Counted from the first letter of the stretch, positions 29,608 through 38,231 are shown. The stretch: 64,000 nt of DNA from Jeotgalibaca ciconiae (GCF_003955755.1 NZ_CP034465.1:2886594-2950593), one strand, 5' to 3'. Notes: generated from the letters alone by a model not told the origin. Made by a program: numbers and translations.

Positions 29608-31545
29608 TTATTTTATTTTTATCATTTGATTATCTTTATTGAATGCCGTTATTTTTCCGTAAAAATATTGATTTGCTTCTGTTTTAAAAAGTTTATCTCC
29701 TTTGATTACATCATTAAAAAGGAAATAAATATCCAAAAATTCATGATTATCCAACAAGATTCTTACTCCTGAAGCATCTGGATACTTATCTGTCTTCCCA
29801 TTTTGATATACCGATAATGGTTGGCACTGAATCGATTGATTCAATGTAATAACTGAAATTTCGTTTACTTGTCCATTCTCCACTTTGTTTTTATTTATCA
29901 CTCGTTGATGTTGAATAAGTTCGTTATATATACTTGAGCGTTTTTGATTTTCAATTTTTAAGAGTCCGTTTCGAACAAATAATTCTCCGGTAGATAATTG
30001 TGCCTTAAATTCAATCCTATTTTCATCTCTAGGAATCACCTGACAAATTTCATTGAAGTTGTAAGTAGTCGTTAATGATGTTCCGTTGCCACGATAAGAG
30101 TCATAGATGATAACCAAAGACTGCTCTTCCAGAATAAGAAAATCTCTTGAATAATAACTTAAAAGATGCGATTCGGAGGGATGGGATATCCAAGCATTGG
30201 AAAATAAATACCCTCCCGATATACCTTCTATTTCACTAGTATTTTGAAAGATAGGCAAAGGAAGATGATCGTACCCCCACGACTCTGTAATCACAGTTGA
30301 TAAATCTTCCTCATCAAAAAACGTATTATGAGCTGCTATTCCTTTTAAATCTTTTCGTATAGAACTTTCTGTATAAGTATACCTTCCTCCATCAGAGATA
30401 ATTTCTTCATTCTGGTAATTCAGTGTAAAACTCCCAGCAGAAGCATGGCCATGCGAACTGCCATGCAAACCATTAAATAGTGTGAAATAAACACTTTCTT
30501 TTTTAAGAGCACTAAAGCCGCTTTTTTCCCCACGAAACAAAGCGGGCAGTTCAATTTGGCTTCTCTTATGATCCGTGTACAAAGCTCCCAAAAATAATGC
30601 AGAAGAACTGCTGCCATTTTGCGGAAGAAATCCCATTTCCCGATAAATATTATATATATAGGTAAAATCTACATAATCACTATCATGTAAAGGGCTCAAA
30701 TAATCATCCGAACTAGCCATATAGTAAGAAGATTTCATCGGTTGTTCCAATTTAGCTCGAAGATTAATTGGTAAAGTTCTCTTTAAACATTCAGAAACTT
30801 GTAGAATATAAGCAAGGCTTGAAATCACTTCATGATGATATAGTGGACTTTGTTCCCAGTGAACGCCATCCGAATAAAATTGAAGATCAATTTGATTTTC
30901 TAACTGCACCCATACCCAATCCATGAGACTGCTTTTTATCTTCTCAGGGAAGAATAAGTCGTATACTGCAATTCCGCTCAATGCCAAGACACCCCAGTTG
31001 CTTAAACGATACTTATCAATATAGGAGTTCTTTAAAAATTGAATATGAATCATCATTGATTCATCAATTAATTCCAACTCTTCATTTGTTAGTTTTTCTA
31101 TAGGTAAATACGTGAGACTTTTCAACCAATTCATTAATCGAATACCTGAATCAATCGGTCTCCATGAATTATTATTTGATGCATTCGGAACTCCATTTTC
31201 TTTGATAAATAAGGATAGTAATTGTTTCCATTTTTTAAAGTATATTGATTTTTGAGTTAAAGCATACGTAATGGCTAAATCTACCATAAACCCTTGGCGG
31301 TTCAACATATAAGTCCATTCCACATCATCTTCTGGATAATCATTCCATTTATATTTTGAGATTGAATAGGGAATATTACAAGCTTCCATATCGAGAGCAT
31401 CTGAAAAAATAATTTGATCATTCATTAAATAATCAACTCTTTCCTTTATGTTCTCAATCTCTTTTAAGTTGGATCGATAAGAATTCCTTATCCAATCTTT
31501 ACTAAAAAAACATTTTTTATAATGAATAATCTGTAAAATATCCAC
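29608..31545 (-). CDS. Heparinase II/III family protein (polysaccharide lyase-like)
   Basis: The 645-residue protein has an N-terminal alpha-toroid region and a C-terminal beta domain of the heparinase II/III type. HGSSHGHASAGSFTLNY (near residue 363) and GIAAHNTFF carry conserved residues. No signal peptide is seen, so it should act in the cytoplasm on imported oligosaccharides and produce the unsaturated ends that GH88 then removes. The start is GTG at 31545 with AAGGAGTG nine bases ahead. The exact glycan (heparin-type or hyaluronan-type) is not readable from sequence. Confidence 0.83.
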   Translation of the reverse strand: MDILQIIHYKKCFFSKDWIRNSYRSNLKEIENIKERVDYLMNDQIIFSDALDMEACNIPYSISKYKWNDYPEDDVEWTYMLNRQGFMVDLAITYALTQKSIYFKKWKQLLSLFIKENGVPNASNNNSWRPIDSGIRLMNWLKSLTYLPIEKLTNEELELIDESMMIHIQFLKNSYIDKYRLSNWGVLALSGIAVYDLFFPEKIKSSLMDWVWVQLENQIDLQFYSDGVHWEQSPLYHHEVISSLAYILQVSECLKRTLPINLRAKLEQPMKSSYYMASSDDYLSPLHDSDYVDFTYIYNIYREMGFLPQNGSSSSALFLGALYTDHKRSQIELPALFRGEKSGFSALKKESVYFTLFNGLHGSSHGHASAGSFTLNYQNEEIISDGGRYTYTESSIRKDLKGIAAHNTFFDEEDLSTVITESWGYDHLPLPIFQNTSEIEGISGGYLFSNAWISHPSESHLLSYYSRDFLILEEQSLVIIYDSYRGNGTSLTTTYNFNEICQVIPRDENRIEFKAQLSTGELFVRNGLLKIENQKRSSIYNELIQHQRVINKNKVENGQVNEISVITLNQSIQCQPLSVYQNGKTDKYPDASGVRILLDNHEFLDIYFLFNDVIKGDKLFKTEANQYFYGKITAFNKDNQMIKIK

Positions 31546-31587
31546 AATAAAATCACTCCTTACATTTTTGGAAGAATTTACTTAAAG

Positions 31588-31602
31588 GGTTATAACGTTA
31601 AG
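31588..31602 (-). promoter_or_regulatory. Candidate GntR operator before the heparinase gene
   Basis: CTTAACGTTATAACC on the minus strand matches CTTAACGTGTTAACC at the GH88 promoter in 12 of 15 bases. It lies in the 80-base gap between the GntR and heparinase genes. Confidence 0.5.
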
Positions 31603-31625
31603 TTTCGTTAAAAAAATAGTATTTT

Positions 31626-32354
31626 CTACTCTGTAGTTATTTGAATGGAATAGTAATGGGGATCAATGAAGCTCCTAGTATATTCTAATATTTCTCCATT
31701 TAAACTAGTCGTAATTTTTTGAATATCAAAAAAAACAAGGTCTTCCTCTTCTCTTGTTTGCTCCTTCAAATAATTCTCTACAATTTTCAGTTCTTTGGAT
31801 GTCGGCTCGAAACGCACGATATTAACCGACATCTCGGCATGAATATTATAATTCCCAGATATTTCTTTCGTCACGCTCGCACCATGTTTAATATTTTCAA
31901 TTCCTGTTTCAGGTATTTTCCTTTCTAATAAATAACGATTTTGAATCTTCCATGGTATGTCGTTGACATAGGCAACTTGAATGATTTTAATGATATTCTC
32001 TTCTCCTTGTAAATCTCCGAGTTTTTTTGCAATCTCCTTATCTTTAAATGATTCACTGATATGTGTTTCGGTACGTTCAACCACTTTCCCTTTCATGGAA
32101 GATACAGGCGAAGTTTCGCTAAATAGCACTTTACGGTTTATTAAGTTTCTACGGACAAAAGTTCCATATCCTTGACGACGAATTAAATAACCCTCGCTTA
32201 CTAAGTTATTCAACGCCTTGACTACAGTGGTATTACTAACATTGTATTTCTTTTTTAAATCTGCTTCTGAATAAATTTTATCTCCTGGTAAAAAAACACC
32301 CTCATTAATCTCTTTGATAATATCTTCTTTTATCATCTGATACTTTGACACCAT
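31626..32354 (-). CDS. GntR family regulator with UTRA domain
   Basis: The 242-residue regulator has an N-terminal winged helix (YSEADLKKKYNVSNTTVVKALNNL is spread over residues about 30-55) and a C-terminal UTRA ligand domain of the HutC group. Start ATG 32354 (MVSKYQM) is favoured because GGAGAG is five bases ahead. It lies directly upstream of heparinase and is the obvious controller of both glycosaminoglycan transcripts, probably released by an unsaturated or phosphorylated sugar. Confidence 0.85.
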   Translation of the reverse strand: MVSKYQMIKEDIIKEINEGVFLPGDKIYSEADLKKKYNVSNTTVVKALNNLVSEGYLIRRQGYGTFVRRNLINRKVLFSETSPVSSMKGKVVERTETHISESFKDKEIAKKLGDLQGEENIIKIIQVAYVNDIPWKIQNRYLLERKIPETGIENIKHGASVTKEISGNYNIHAEMSVNIVRFEPTSKELKIVENYLKEQTREEEDLVFFDIQKITTSLNGEILEYTRSFIDPHYYSIQITTE

Positions 32355-32516
32355 AGTTACTCTCCTCATCTATTTCTTTTTTTAAAAATAAAGAGTTTGA
32401 TATTCATTGTCGGACTTTTCAGACTCTTGGAAATGGTTTCATAATAAATACCTAATATTATTTTACATTATTTGGAATATTTTGCTAGTTAGAATATAAC
32501 AAAACATCAATGTAAA

Positions 32517-32546
32517 GAAAAAAACCCAGATTAACGAAATCTGAGT
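32517..32546 (-). terminator. Intrinsic terminator after the SDR gene
   Basis: ACTCAGATT pairs with AATCTGGGT (one G-U) around a five-base loop and is followed by TTTTTTTC on the minus strand. The gap 32355-32654 otherwise holds only the GntR upstream region. Confidence 0.8.
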
Positions 32547-32654
32547 TTCTTCTACTTATCTTAAAAAGATCTTTAAGTCGATATTGAACGAGAAGTGAGC
32601 TTTATTATTTCATCTTAACTCCAAGAACCCATTCAGACGATAAAGTTTTCGCTC

Positions 32655-33413
32655 TCAATTCATCGTCAGTCCACCATCAACGGTTATGTTCTGTCCAGTA
32701 ATCGCGCGTGCTGCTTCGGTTCCTAAGAATCCTACCACTTCTGCGACATCTTCTGGAGCAGTAACCTTCTGTAAAGGAGACGAATCAGCAATTAACTGAA
32801 AGACTTCAGGAGTCGTGACTTTACTTGCATCTGTTGTCTGTAAGAGCCCACCTGAAACCATATTGACTGTAATGCCCAGGGAACCTAGTTCTTTTGCCAT
32901 GTTTCTAGTAAAACCTAAAAGAGCAGCTTTAGCTGTTGTATATTGATGATAAGGAACGACTGGATTTTGGAATAAGTTTGTTCCAATATTAATGATTCTT
33001 CCATATTGATTTTCTTTCATAGATGGCAATACAGCCTGAACAGTATTTAAGGAAGACTTAATCGAACCTTCAAATTGTTCCGTATAGTTTTCCCAAGTCA
33101 ATTCTTCTACCTTTTTTTGGGTAACTGGATTAAATTCGAAATTTATCAATGCGTTATTAACCACCACATCAATTCTCCCAAATCTCGCAATTGCTTTTTC
33201 AACCATAGTTTTTACTTGTTTTTTATCACGGACATCAGCTCGGATCGCGATTGCTTTATCTTCCCCAATCTCTTTGACAACTTTTTTTGCTTTTTCTTCA
33301 CTATTGAAATAATTGATAACAACAAAGTACCCTTTCCGCCCGAAATTCTTTGCAATTTCACTTCCTAACCCTCTGCTCGCTCCTGTTACAAGTACAACTC
33401 GATTATCTGACAT
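32655..33413 (-). CDS. Short-chain dehydrogenase/reductase (FabG-like) under a TPP riboswitch
   Basis: The 252-residue enzyme has the cofactor motif VTGASRGLGSEI, NNALI in place of the common NNAG, the active site YHQYTTAKAAL (Tyr-x3-Lys) and ITGQNITVDGG at the end. It should be an NAD(P)-linked oxidoreductase. It is the only gene after the TPP riboswitch at 33535-33622 and is followed by a terminator, so it is tied to thiamine supply. I recall that surveys of thiamine regulons listed an SDR of unknown role (called oarX); this may be one. Confidence 0.83.
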   Translation of the reverse strand: MSDNRVVLVTGASRGLGSEIAKNFGRKGYFVVINYFNSEEKAKKVVKEIGEDKAIAIRADVRDKKQVKTMVEKAIARFGRIDVVVNNALINFEFNPVTQKKVEELTWENYTEQFEGSIKSSLNTVQAVLPSMKENQYGRIINIGTNLFQNPVVPYHQYTTAKAALLGFTRNMAKELGSLGITVNMVSGGLLQTTDASKVTTPEVFQLIADSSPLQKVTAPEDVAEVVGFLGTEAARAITGQNITVDGGLTMN

Positions 33414-33455
33414 TCTTCTTCCCCCTTATGATTGATTGAAAAAGTATCCATCAAA

Positions 33456-33491
33456 CAAAAAACTCCTTACACCATAGCGGGATAAAGAGTT
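33456..33491 (-). terminator. Expression-platform terminator of the TPP riboswitch
   Basis: On the minus strand AACTCTTTA pairs with TAAGGAGTT (one G-U) across a 13-base loop, then TTTTTTG. It lies between the aptamer and the SDR start, so thiamine diphosphate binding would favour stopping here. Confidence 0.7.
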
Positions 33492-33534
33492 AGAGTTTAC
33501 AAAAACACGCACGAACAAAAAGAGTTTCTGTAAA

Positions 33535-33622
33535 TTCCACTTCCCTACGCTGGTGTTAACTAGATCAGGTTCTAAGGGTCAAGGCAGACAGCCTCTCTCA
33601 GCATAACGCACCCCTAGTGGAT
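33535..33622 (-). ncRNA. TPP riboswitch (THI element)
   Basis: The minus strand carries the conserved cores GGGGTGC, GCTGAGAGAGG, ACCCTTAGAACCTGATC and ACCAGCGTAGGGAA in the right order, closed by a TCCACT/AGTGGA stem. This is a textbook thiamine diphosphate aptamer (Rfam THI). Confidence 0.95.
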
Positions 33623-33705
33623 AACTTATTCAATTAGATTTAAAAATACCATACATAATCAGTGTGGTCAAACAAGTAAAGAATGAAGCTGCTAGTTGTT
33701 TATAT

Positions 33706-34713
33706 TCAATTTTCAATTGTCCCATAGAAAAAAGGCTTGACCTTTTCGAATAAATACAATAAAAATACAGAAACGAATACACCCAGTAAGAATCTTATGA
33801 TCCCATAAGAAGGTGTAATTGCGTCAGCATTCTCAAAACTATGATTGAATATTTCAATAGGAATCAAGTGAATGAAAAAAATCGCTTGGCTGTATCGTCC
33901 AAGCTGTCCGAACCGACTTCTTTTATATACAGAAAATAGTAAAGGAAAACCAAAAAATAGCAAGGGGCTTAAGAACATGAGAAAATTCTTGTCCCTTCCT
34001 TGATTCAAATAAATGAGCCGTCCTTCTATGCACAACAATACAAATGTAAAGAATAATCCAATAAACATCTTTTTTCTATTTGCTAGCAAGAATTCTTTCT
34101 TATCAGAAATAAAAAAACCTATTAAAACAAATATAGAACTATAAAAAAGGCCATTTCTTGTAGTCAAAAAGATAGAAAAATAAGTGTCTAAAATTTTGGA
34201 AAGTAATGGGTGTGTAATAAAAGAAGAATACGTTTCAGCGGCTCCCACTATATACAATGAGCCAAACAAAATAAAAGATTTCATATAACCGAATCTCTTT
34301 ATCAGCTTCGAGACCACAAACAATGAGAATAGGAGAGCTGGAAAATACCAGAGATGATAAAAAATACCCGTATAAGTCAGTCCAAGTATGAATGCAATTG
34401 GATATAATATGAGCGGTAAGTTGATTTGCTCATTCATGAACTGAATTCCTAGAGGTAAATAAATAATAGACCAAATAAGATAGATCTTGATGACTTTTTT
34501 AAGCCACAACTTCTTCTCCTCAACTGACCTAGCTCTGTAGAAGAACGCATTGTTCACAAGAAAGAATGGTACCGCTATTCTACATAAAATGCTTTTTATC
34601 ATAAAGTGGAGGCCAGATATATCAGTTACTGTTCCACAATGAATAAGCACAACCAGTAATGAACTAATAAATTGTGCAAGATATAAATAACGGTACTCGT
34701 TTTTTCTTATCAT
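33706..34713 (-). CDS. Acyltransferase family 3 membrane protein
   Basis: A 335-residue polytopic protein with about ten membrane helices. The N-terminal LYLAQFISSLLVVLIHCG has the early His of acyltransferase-3 proteins (OafA/WecH type), and FYHLWYFPALLFSLF is also typical. Such enzymes O-acetylate surface sugars. GGAGGACAGC precedes the ATG. Single gene; which polymer is modified is unknown. Confidence 0.8.
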   Translation of the reverse strand: MIRKNEYRYLYLAQFISSLLVVLIHCGTVTDISGLHFMIKSILCRIAVPFFLVNNAFFYRARSVEEKKLWLKKVIKIYLIWSIIYLPLGIQFMNEQINLPLILYPIAFILGLTYTGIFYHLWYFPALLFSLFVVSKLIKRFGYMKSFILFGSLYIVGAAETYSSFITHPLLSKILDTYFSIFLTTRNGLFYSSIFVLIGFFISDKKEFLLANRKKMFIGLFFTFVLLCIEGRLIYLNQGRDKNFLMFLSPLLFFGFPLLFSVYKRSRFGQLGRYSQAIFFIHLIPIEIFNHSFENADAITPSYGIIRFLLGVFVSVFLLYLFEKVKPFFYGTIEN

Positions 34714-34765
34714 TTTTCAGCTGTCCTCCATCTCAGTATTGAAAAATGATTAAATAATCATTCAC

Positions 34766-34987
34766 TTATTCTAGCCCTTTGGATTCCCATTCCAACATGG
34801 TGATTTTTCTCCAATGTCCACTGGTTCCGTTCCAGCTCCATCAATCACTCCAACTGCCATTGATCCCTTTATCAATATCATCCATATGAACAGATTCGGC
34901 TAATATCTTTTGTGTGTTCTGAAGTTGCTCTACTAATGGAAAGATTCATATCTCACGCATCCAAATTGCCTTCATCCATTCACTAGC
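34766..34987 (-). pseudogene. Decayed gene fragment of unrecognised family
   Basis: One minus-strand frame reads like protein over about 70 codons (for example LAESVHMDDIDKGINGSWSD and GHWRKITMLEWESKG) but contains two in-frame TGA stops and a TAG at its upstream end. It has no ribosome site at an ATG. It fills most of the 392-base gap between the acyltransferase gene and 35106. I do not recognise the family. Confidence 0.4.
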
Positions 34988-35048
34988 CTACTAGAAAAAG
35001 TTAAATCTATCAATGAATTCTTCTAGTAAAAATGAATCAATACAAATG

Positions 35049-35079
35049 AAAAACGCCACTACCTATATGGTGTGACGTT
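35049..35079 (-). terminator. Intrinsic terminator
   Basis: AACGTCAC pairs with GTGGCGTT (one G-U) around a 12-base loop and is followed by TTTC on the minus strand, 27 bases after the stop of the next gene. Confidence 0.65.
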
Positions 35080-35105
35080 ATACTTATAAAAATATACTGA
35101 TTTTA

Positions 35106-35543
35106 TTATGCAAGTCCATCCCATCCTTGACTAGCCATAAAATCCAGATTCTCTTTTTGCCATCCCATTCCCATCATCTGAGCGTTCAGCATTTTTCGAT
35201 TACATTTAAATTTCAATCGAGTAGGCTCTCCTACTAACTCTATAGTAATAATATACTGCAATATTCCTTTCCGGACCTTAAATGATTGAATATCAGAATA
35301 TGGAATCACTGCATACTCTCCTGTCAAGCTTCCACCCATATTGAGGTCAAGCAAAAGTAGTTGGTCTCCAGCAAACACTACAATGAAATATTCCATAGCC
35401 AAAACAGACAAATTGCCATAAGCTAGCGATGCCATCAAACTCGCATCCGTATACCCATAAATATAATTATGATTGATTCTAATATCAGAATTAATTTCTT
35501 TGATGAAAGATTCTATGTTTTCTTCCCATGTCTCTGCATTCAT
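35106..35543 (-). CDS. Hypothetical protein with PH-like (YokE/bPH) character
   Basis: A 145-residue soluble protein. The middle (GEYAVIPYSDIQSFKVRKG then ITIELVGEPTRLKFKCN) has the alternation of bacterial PH-like domains, in which a short loop after IPYSDI starts the second sheet. No motif for catalysis. GGAGAGAGATGG precedes the ATG. The PH-like call is tentative. Confidence 0.5.
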   Translation of the reverse strand: MNAETWEENIESFIKEINSDIRINHNYIYGYTDASLMASLAYGNLSVLAMEYFIVVFAGDQLLLLDLNMGGSLTGEYAVIPYSDIQSFKVRKGILQYIITIELVGEPTRLKFKCNRKMLNAQMMGMGWQKENLDFMASQGWDGLA

Positions 35544-35673
35544 CCATCTCTCTCCTTCTCAAATCGACCCTGTGTTATTGACCTAAAATAAATATAACGT
35601 AAAAGCGCTCGATTTAATAATGATAACTGAATTTCTATCCCTTATTATTAAATAAAAGTCCCTATCAAACAAT

Positions 35674-35714
35674 AAAAAAAGCTAGAATCCTTTTAGTTAA
35701 GAATTCTAGCTTTT
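35674..35714 (-). terminator. Intrinsic terminator of queT
   Basis: AAAAGCTAGAAT pairs with ATTCTAGCTTTT across a short loop, and TTTATTG follows on the minus strand, eight bases past the queT stop. Confidence 0.82.
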
Positions 35715-35721
35715 CGATTGA

Positions 35722-36231
35722 TTATTTTGTCAAATCTATTTTTTTGCTTATCCCATACATAATGAGTCCTCCGATTGCCATAGAAAAGAGCTCTCCCAAA
35801 CCAACACTAATCCAGGTAATAAAAAATGGTAAATCATTGACGATGGCTAGTTGGCCTGCAACGGTAAACATTGAAAAGGCAAATATAAATGCTGTTAGCA
35901 CGAACTTTATCGGTGTACTTTTAATATTTTTCGTAATAGATAGTGTGATCTTCAATACTAAAAAGGTCGAGATACTGCCTACTAATACATCAATGATTCC
36001 TAGTGGCGAGTTCATATTCGCAATTGCTACGCCAAGAGTTACTGCCCAAATATATCTTTTATTAAATAAAGGCATATAATTGAACATTTCTGACAAACGA
36101 AGTTGAACACTTCCGAAACTAATGACAGATAATGCAGTGGTAATAACAATGTAAAGAGCCGTAATCAATGCTACTTTCGTTAGTTCAGTTGCACGAATCT
36201 TCGCAACCATCTTTTTTTCGCTTTTTAACAT
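35722..36231 (-). CDS. queT: Queuosine-precursor transporter QueT family
   Basis: The 169-residue protein has five to six membrane helices and the LSEMFNYMPLFNKRYIWAV segment seen in QueT (COG4708), the S component of an ECF transporter for queuosine precursors such as preQ1. The energy module would be shared and is not in this window. It lies directly behind a preQ1-II-like riboswitch, which confirms the substrate class. CAAAGGAGA, the ribosome site, is part of the riboswitch. Confidence 0.9.
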   Translation of the reverse strand: MLKSEKKMVAKIRATELTKVALITALYIVITTALSVISFGSVQLRLSEMFNYMPLFNKRYIWAVTLGVAIANMNSPLGIIDVLVGSISTFLVLKITLSITKNIKSTPIKFVLTAFIFAFSMFTVAGQLAIVNDLPFFITWISVGLGELFSMAIGGLIMYGISKKIDLTK

Positions 36232-36237
36232 AATAAT

Positions 36238-36313
36238 CTCCTTTGCAAGGTTCTACCTTGGTAATAACTACGGCCAAAGGATGGGACATACTGCCCTACG
36301 AAGTGCCGTAGTG
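36238..36313 (-). ncRNA. preQ1-II-type riboswitch before queT, with an enlarged loop
   Basis: On the minus strand CTACGGC pairs with GCCGTAG (P1-like stem), the loop ends in TCCTTTG which can pair with CAAAGGA of the queT ribosome site (pseudoknot), and CAAGG-TAGA-CCTTG forms the embedded hairpin just before it. These are the defining parts of the class II preQ1 fold of Lactobacillales. The P1 loop is longer than usual and holds an extra GGG/CCC hairpin. Binding would hide the ribosome site. Confidence 0.72.
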
Positions 36314-36337
36314 TGGCTATGCCACTATTTTATTTTC

Positions 36338-37102
36338 TTATTTAATAATCCAACCGCCATCGATTGGAATAATATCTCCTTGAAGATAACTTGCTTGTTG
36401 ACTTGCTAAAAATAAGGTGAGAGAAGCTACTTCTTCTGGCTTTGCCCAACGCTTAGCTGGTGTTTCTTCGGCCACTTTCTTTGCTATGGCACCGTCGCCT
36501 GCAAAATCTGCCGCATTCATCGGCGTATCAATTGCTCCTGGCGCAATCCCATTCACTCGAATTCCTTTGTCCGCATAATCAAGAGCTAATTGTTTAATAA
36601 AACCAACAATCGCATGCTTACTCATGGTATAACCGATGCCACCACCGCCAGCCACCATGCCCGCTATGGAGGTCATGGGGATTACCACACCACTTTTATT
36701 TGCTAACATTTGTGGCAGGACTATTTTTGTAAGTATGAAAAAGCTTTTTACATTGACTTCAAAGATTTTGTCAAACAATTCTTCCGATGTTTCCAGCAAT
36801 GGGCGATAGCCGTCTAAAATCCCTGCCGTATTCAGCAAGATATTAATCGTGCCGAACGCTTGGTTACACTGCTCAACTGCGTGGATTAAGTCCTCTTGCC
36901 TACGAACATCCCCAACCATATAACCAAAACTTTCTGGAAAATTCATTTTTAAGTCCAGTAAACTTCCAAGCTGACGATCAAAGGCAAATACCTTCGCTCC
37001 TTGTTCCAAAAAAGCAGTTGCTTGCGCAGCTCCAATTCCTGAAGCTGCTCCTGTCACAAAGACAACCTGCTCATGGAATTCTGAATAAATAATTGTCTTC
37101 AT
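36338..37102 (-). CDS. Short-chain dehydrogenase/reductase
   Basis: A 254-residue classical SDR: cofactor motif VTGAASGIGAAQA, LLNTAGIL (NxAG variant), catalytic GYTMSKHAIVG and the C-terminal YLQGDIIPIDGG. An NAD(P)-dependent oxidoreductase of unknown substrate. Its ATG shares a base with the TAA of the DUF2829 gene (TAATG), so the two are translationally coupled. Confidence 0.82.
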   Translation of the reverse strand: MKTIIYSEFHEQVVFVTGAASGIGAAQATAFLEQGAKVFAFDRQLGSLLDLKMNFPESFGYMVGDVRRQEDLIHAVEQCNQAFGTINILLNTAGILDGYRPLLETSEELFDKIFEVNVKSFFILTKIVLPQMLANKSGVVIPMTSIAGMVAGGGGIGYTMSKHAIVGFIKQLALDYADKGIRVNGIAPGAIDTPMNAADFAGDGAIAKKVAEETPAKRWAKPEEVASLTLFLASQQASYLQGDIIPIDGGWIIK

Positions 37103-37323
37103 TATTTAACAATTTTCCAATCATCCGCCAGAATATCACACACTGCCGGCGCAAAGCTAGAAAATCCTTCGTCACTTGTCTTGATTAATAAATAAGGTGT
37201 GACAGGAATTCCTTCGAACGTATCGTTACTTACTAAAATAACAAACTCTTCCGTTCCACTCCAACCGTTGCGAATAATTTTTTCACCATTTTTCAACTTT
37301 GGTAAAACTTCTTCAAACGTCAT
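37102..37323 (-). CDS. DUF2829 (Tad2-like) protein
   Basis: A 73-residue protein beginning MTFEEVLPKLKNGEKIIRNGW, with PYLLIKT in the middle and DILADDWKIV at the end: the DUF2829 pattern. Phage members of this family (Tad2) block Thoeris defence by trapping its cyclic nucleotide signal. Here it sits on the chromosome, coupled to an SDR gene, with no phage genes nearby and no Thoeris genes in the window, so a housekeeping ligand-binding role is more likely. Confidence 0.8.
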   Translation of the reverse strand: MTFEEVLPKLKNGEKIIRNGWSGTEEFVILVSNDTFEGIPVTPYLLIKTSDEGFSSFAPAVCDILADDWKIVK

Positions 37324-37580
37324 AAAATCCCTCTTTTCTATTGATTATATTTTCCACATAAGTGTTCTAGTCAACAAAATGTATTATAACATTCTTCAAG
37401 GGAAAATTTGAACTTCTTAACATAATTATCAGCCATTAAAGAAAAGATTCCATTCAAAAATTGAATGGATGGGTTAGATAAACCCTAATAGTTGCCAAGT
37501 ATCCGATATAAATTATATGATAAATAGAAATAAGCTTTGGGATTCAATATGCGTTATATGCGAATGAAAGGAGAAAAATA

Positions 37581-38231
37581 GTGATGGAATATCCGTTACA
37601 TCTCATGAATGAAGTAAAAGAAAAAACAAAATCATTTCAACTGGAAGGTTTCCTAGCGGGAAAAGGTCCTAGAAATGCAATTGCGATGTTGGTGGGTGAA
37701 GCTCCTGGCCGCACAGAACTCGTAACCAAAGTTCCTTTTAGCGGACAGGCTGGAAAAGAGCTTGACGCAGAACTCGATAAGGCAAATCTTAGCCGAAACG
37801 ATCTCTATATTACCAGTGCTGTTAGAAGTCGACCGTTTCGGATCAAAACAAGAATAGACAAAAATGGTTCGATCATAACCAGCCATCCAAACCGTACGCC
37901 TACTAATGGTGAAGTAATGGCATTTGCTCCATTATTAGATTTTGAAATTCAAGAAATCCAACCAAAAATCATTGCTCCAATGGGAAACATTGCATTAAAA
38001 CGGCTGTTGGGCAATCAATACAGAATCTCTGCTTATCATGGACAAATTCTGAATCTGCCAATTTTTGAAATTTCAGAAGATCGTGCACGCTATGAAAAGA
38101 CAAAAGAAAGTTACACCATTCTCCCTATTTATCATCCAGCAGCGATTCTTTATAACCGGACTTTAAAAGAAGTGATTGCAGCAGATTGGAGTCATTTGGT
38201 TGAAATGATTAAAAAAGAAAGCAGTGAGTAA
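37581..38231 (+). CDS. Uracil-DNA glycosylase superfamily protein
   Basis: The 216-residue protein has MLVGEAPGRTE (the GEAPG motif of family 4-type glycosylases) near residue 37, PFSGQAGKEL, YITSAVRSRP and the late YHPAAILYN. These enzymes remove uracil from DNA. The four Cys of the usual iron-sulfur cluster are not evident, which sets it apart from standard family 4. Start GTG 37581 or ATG 37584 both fit AAAGGAG. It is a lone gene. Confidence 0.8.
   Translation: MMEYPLHLMNEVKEKTKSFQLEGFLAGKGPRNAIAMLVGEAPGRTELVTKVPFSGQAGKELDAELDKANLSRNDLYITSAVRSRPFRIKTRIDKNGSIITSHPNRTPTNGEVMAFAPLLDFEIQEIQPKIIAPMGNIALKRLLGNQYRISAYHGQILNLPIFEISEDRARYEKTKESYTILPIYHPAAILYNRTLKEVIAADWSHLVEMIKKESSE

Noticed and set aside
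34766-34987. UGA recoding (Trp or selenocysteine)
   Set aside because: Other genes in the window use TGA as stop (for example sufD) and TGG for Trp; no selenocysteine element was seen. Decay is simpler.
37102-37323. DUF2829 gene as evidence of a prophage or a Thoeris system
   Set aside because: No phage structural genes and no ThsA or ThsB-like genes occur in the window.
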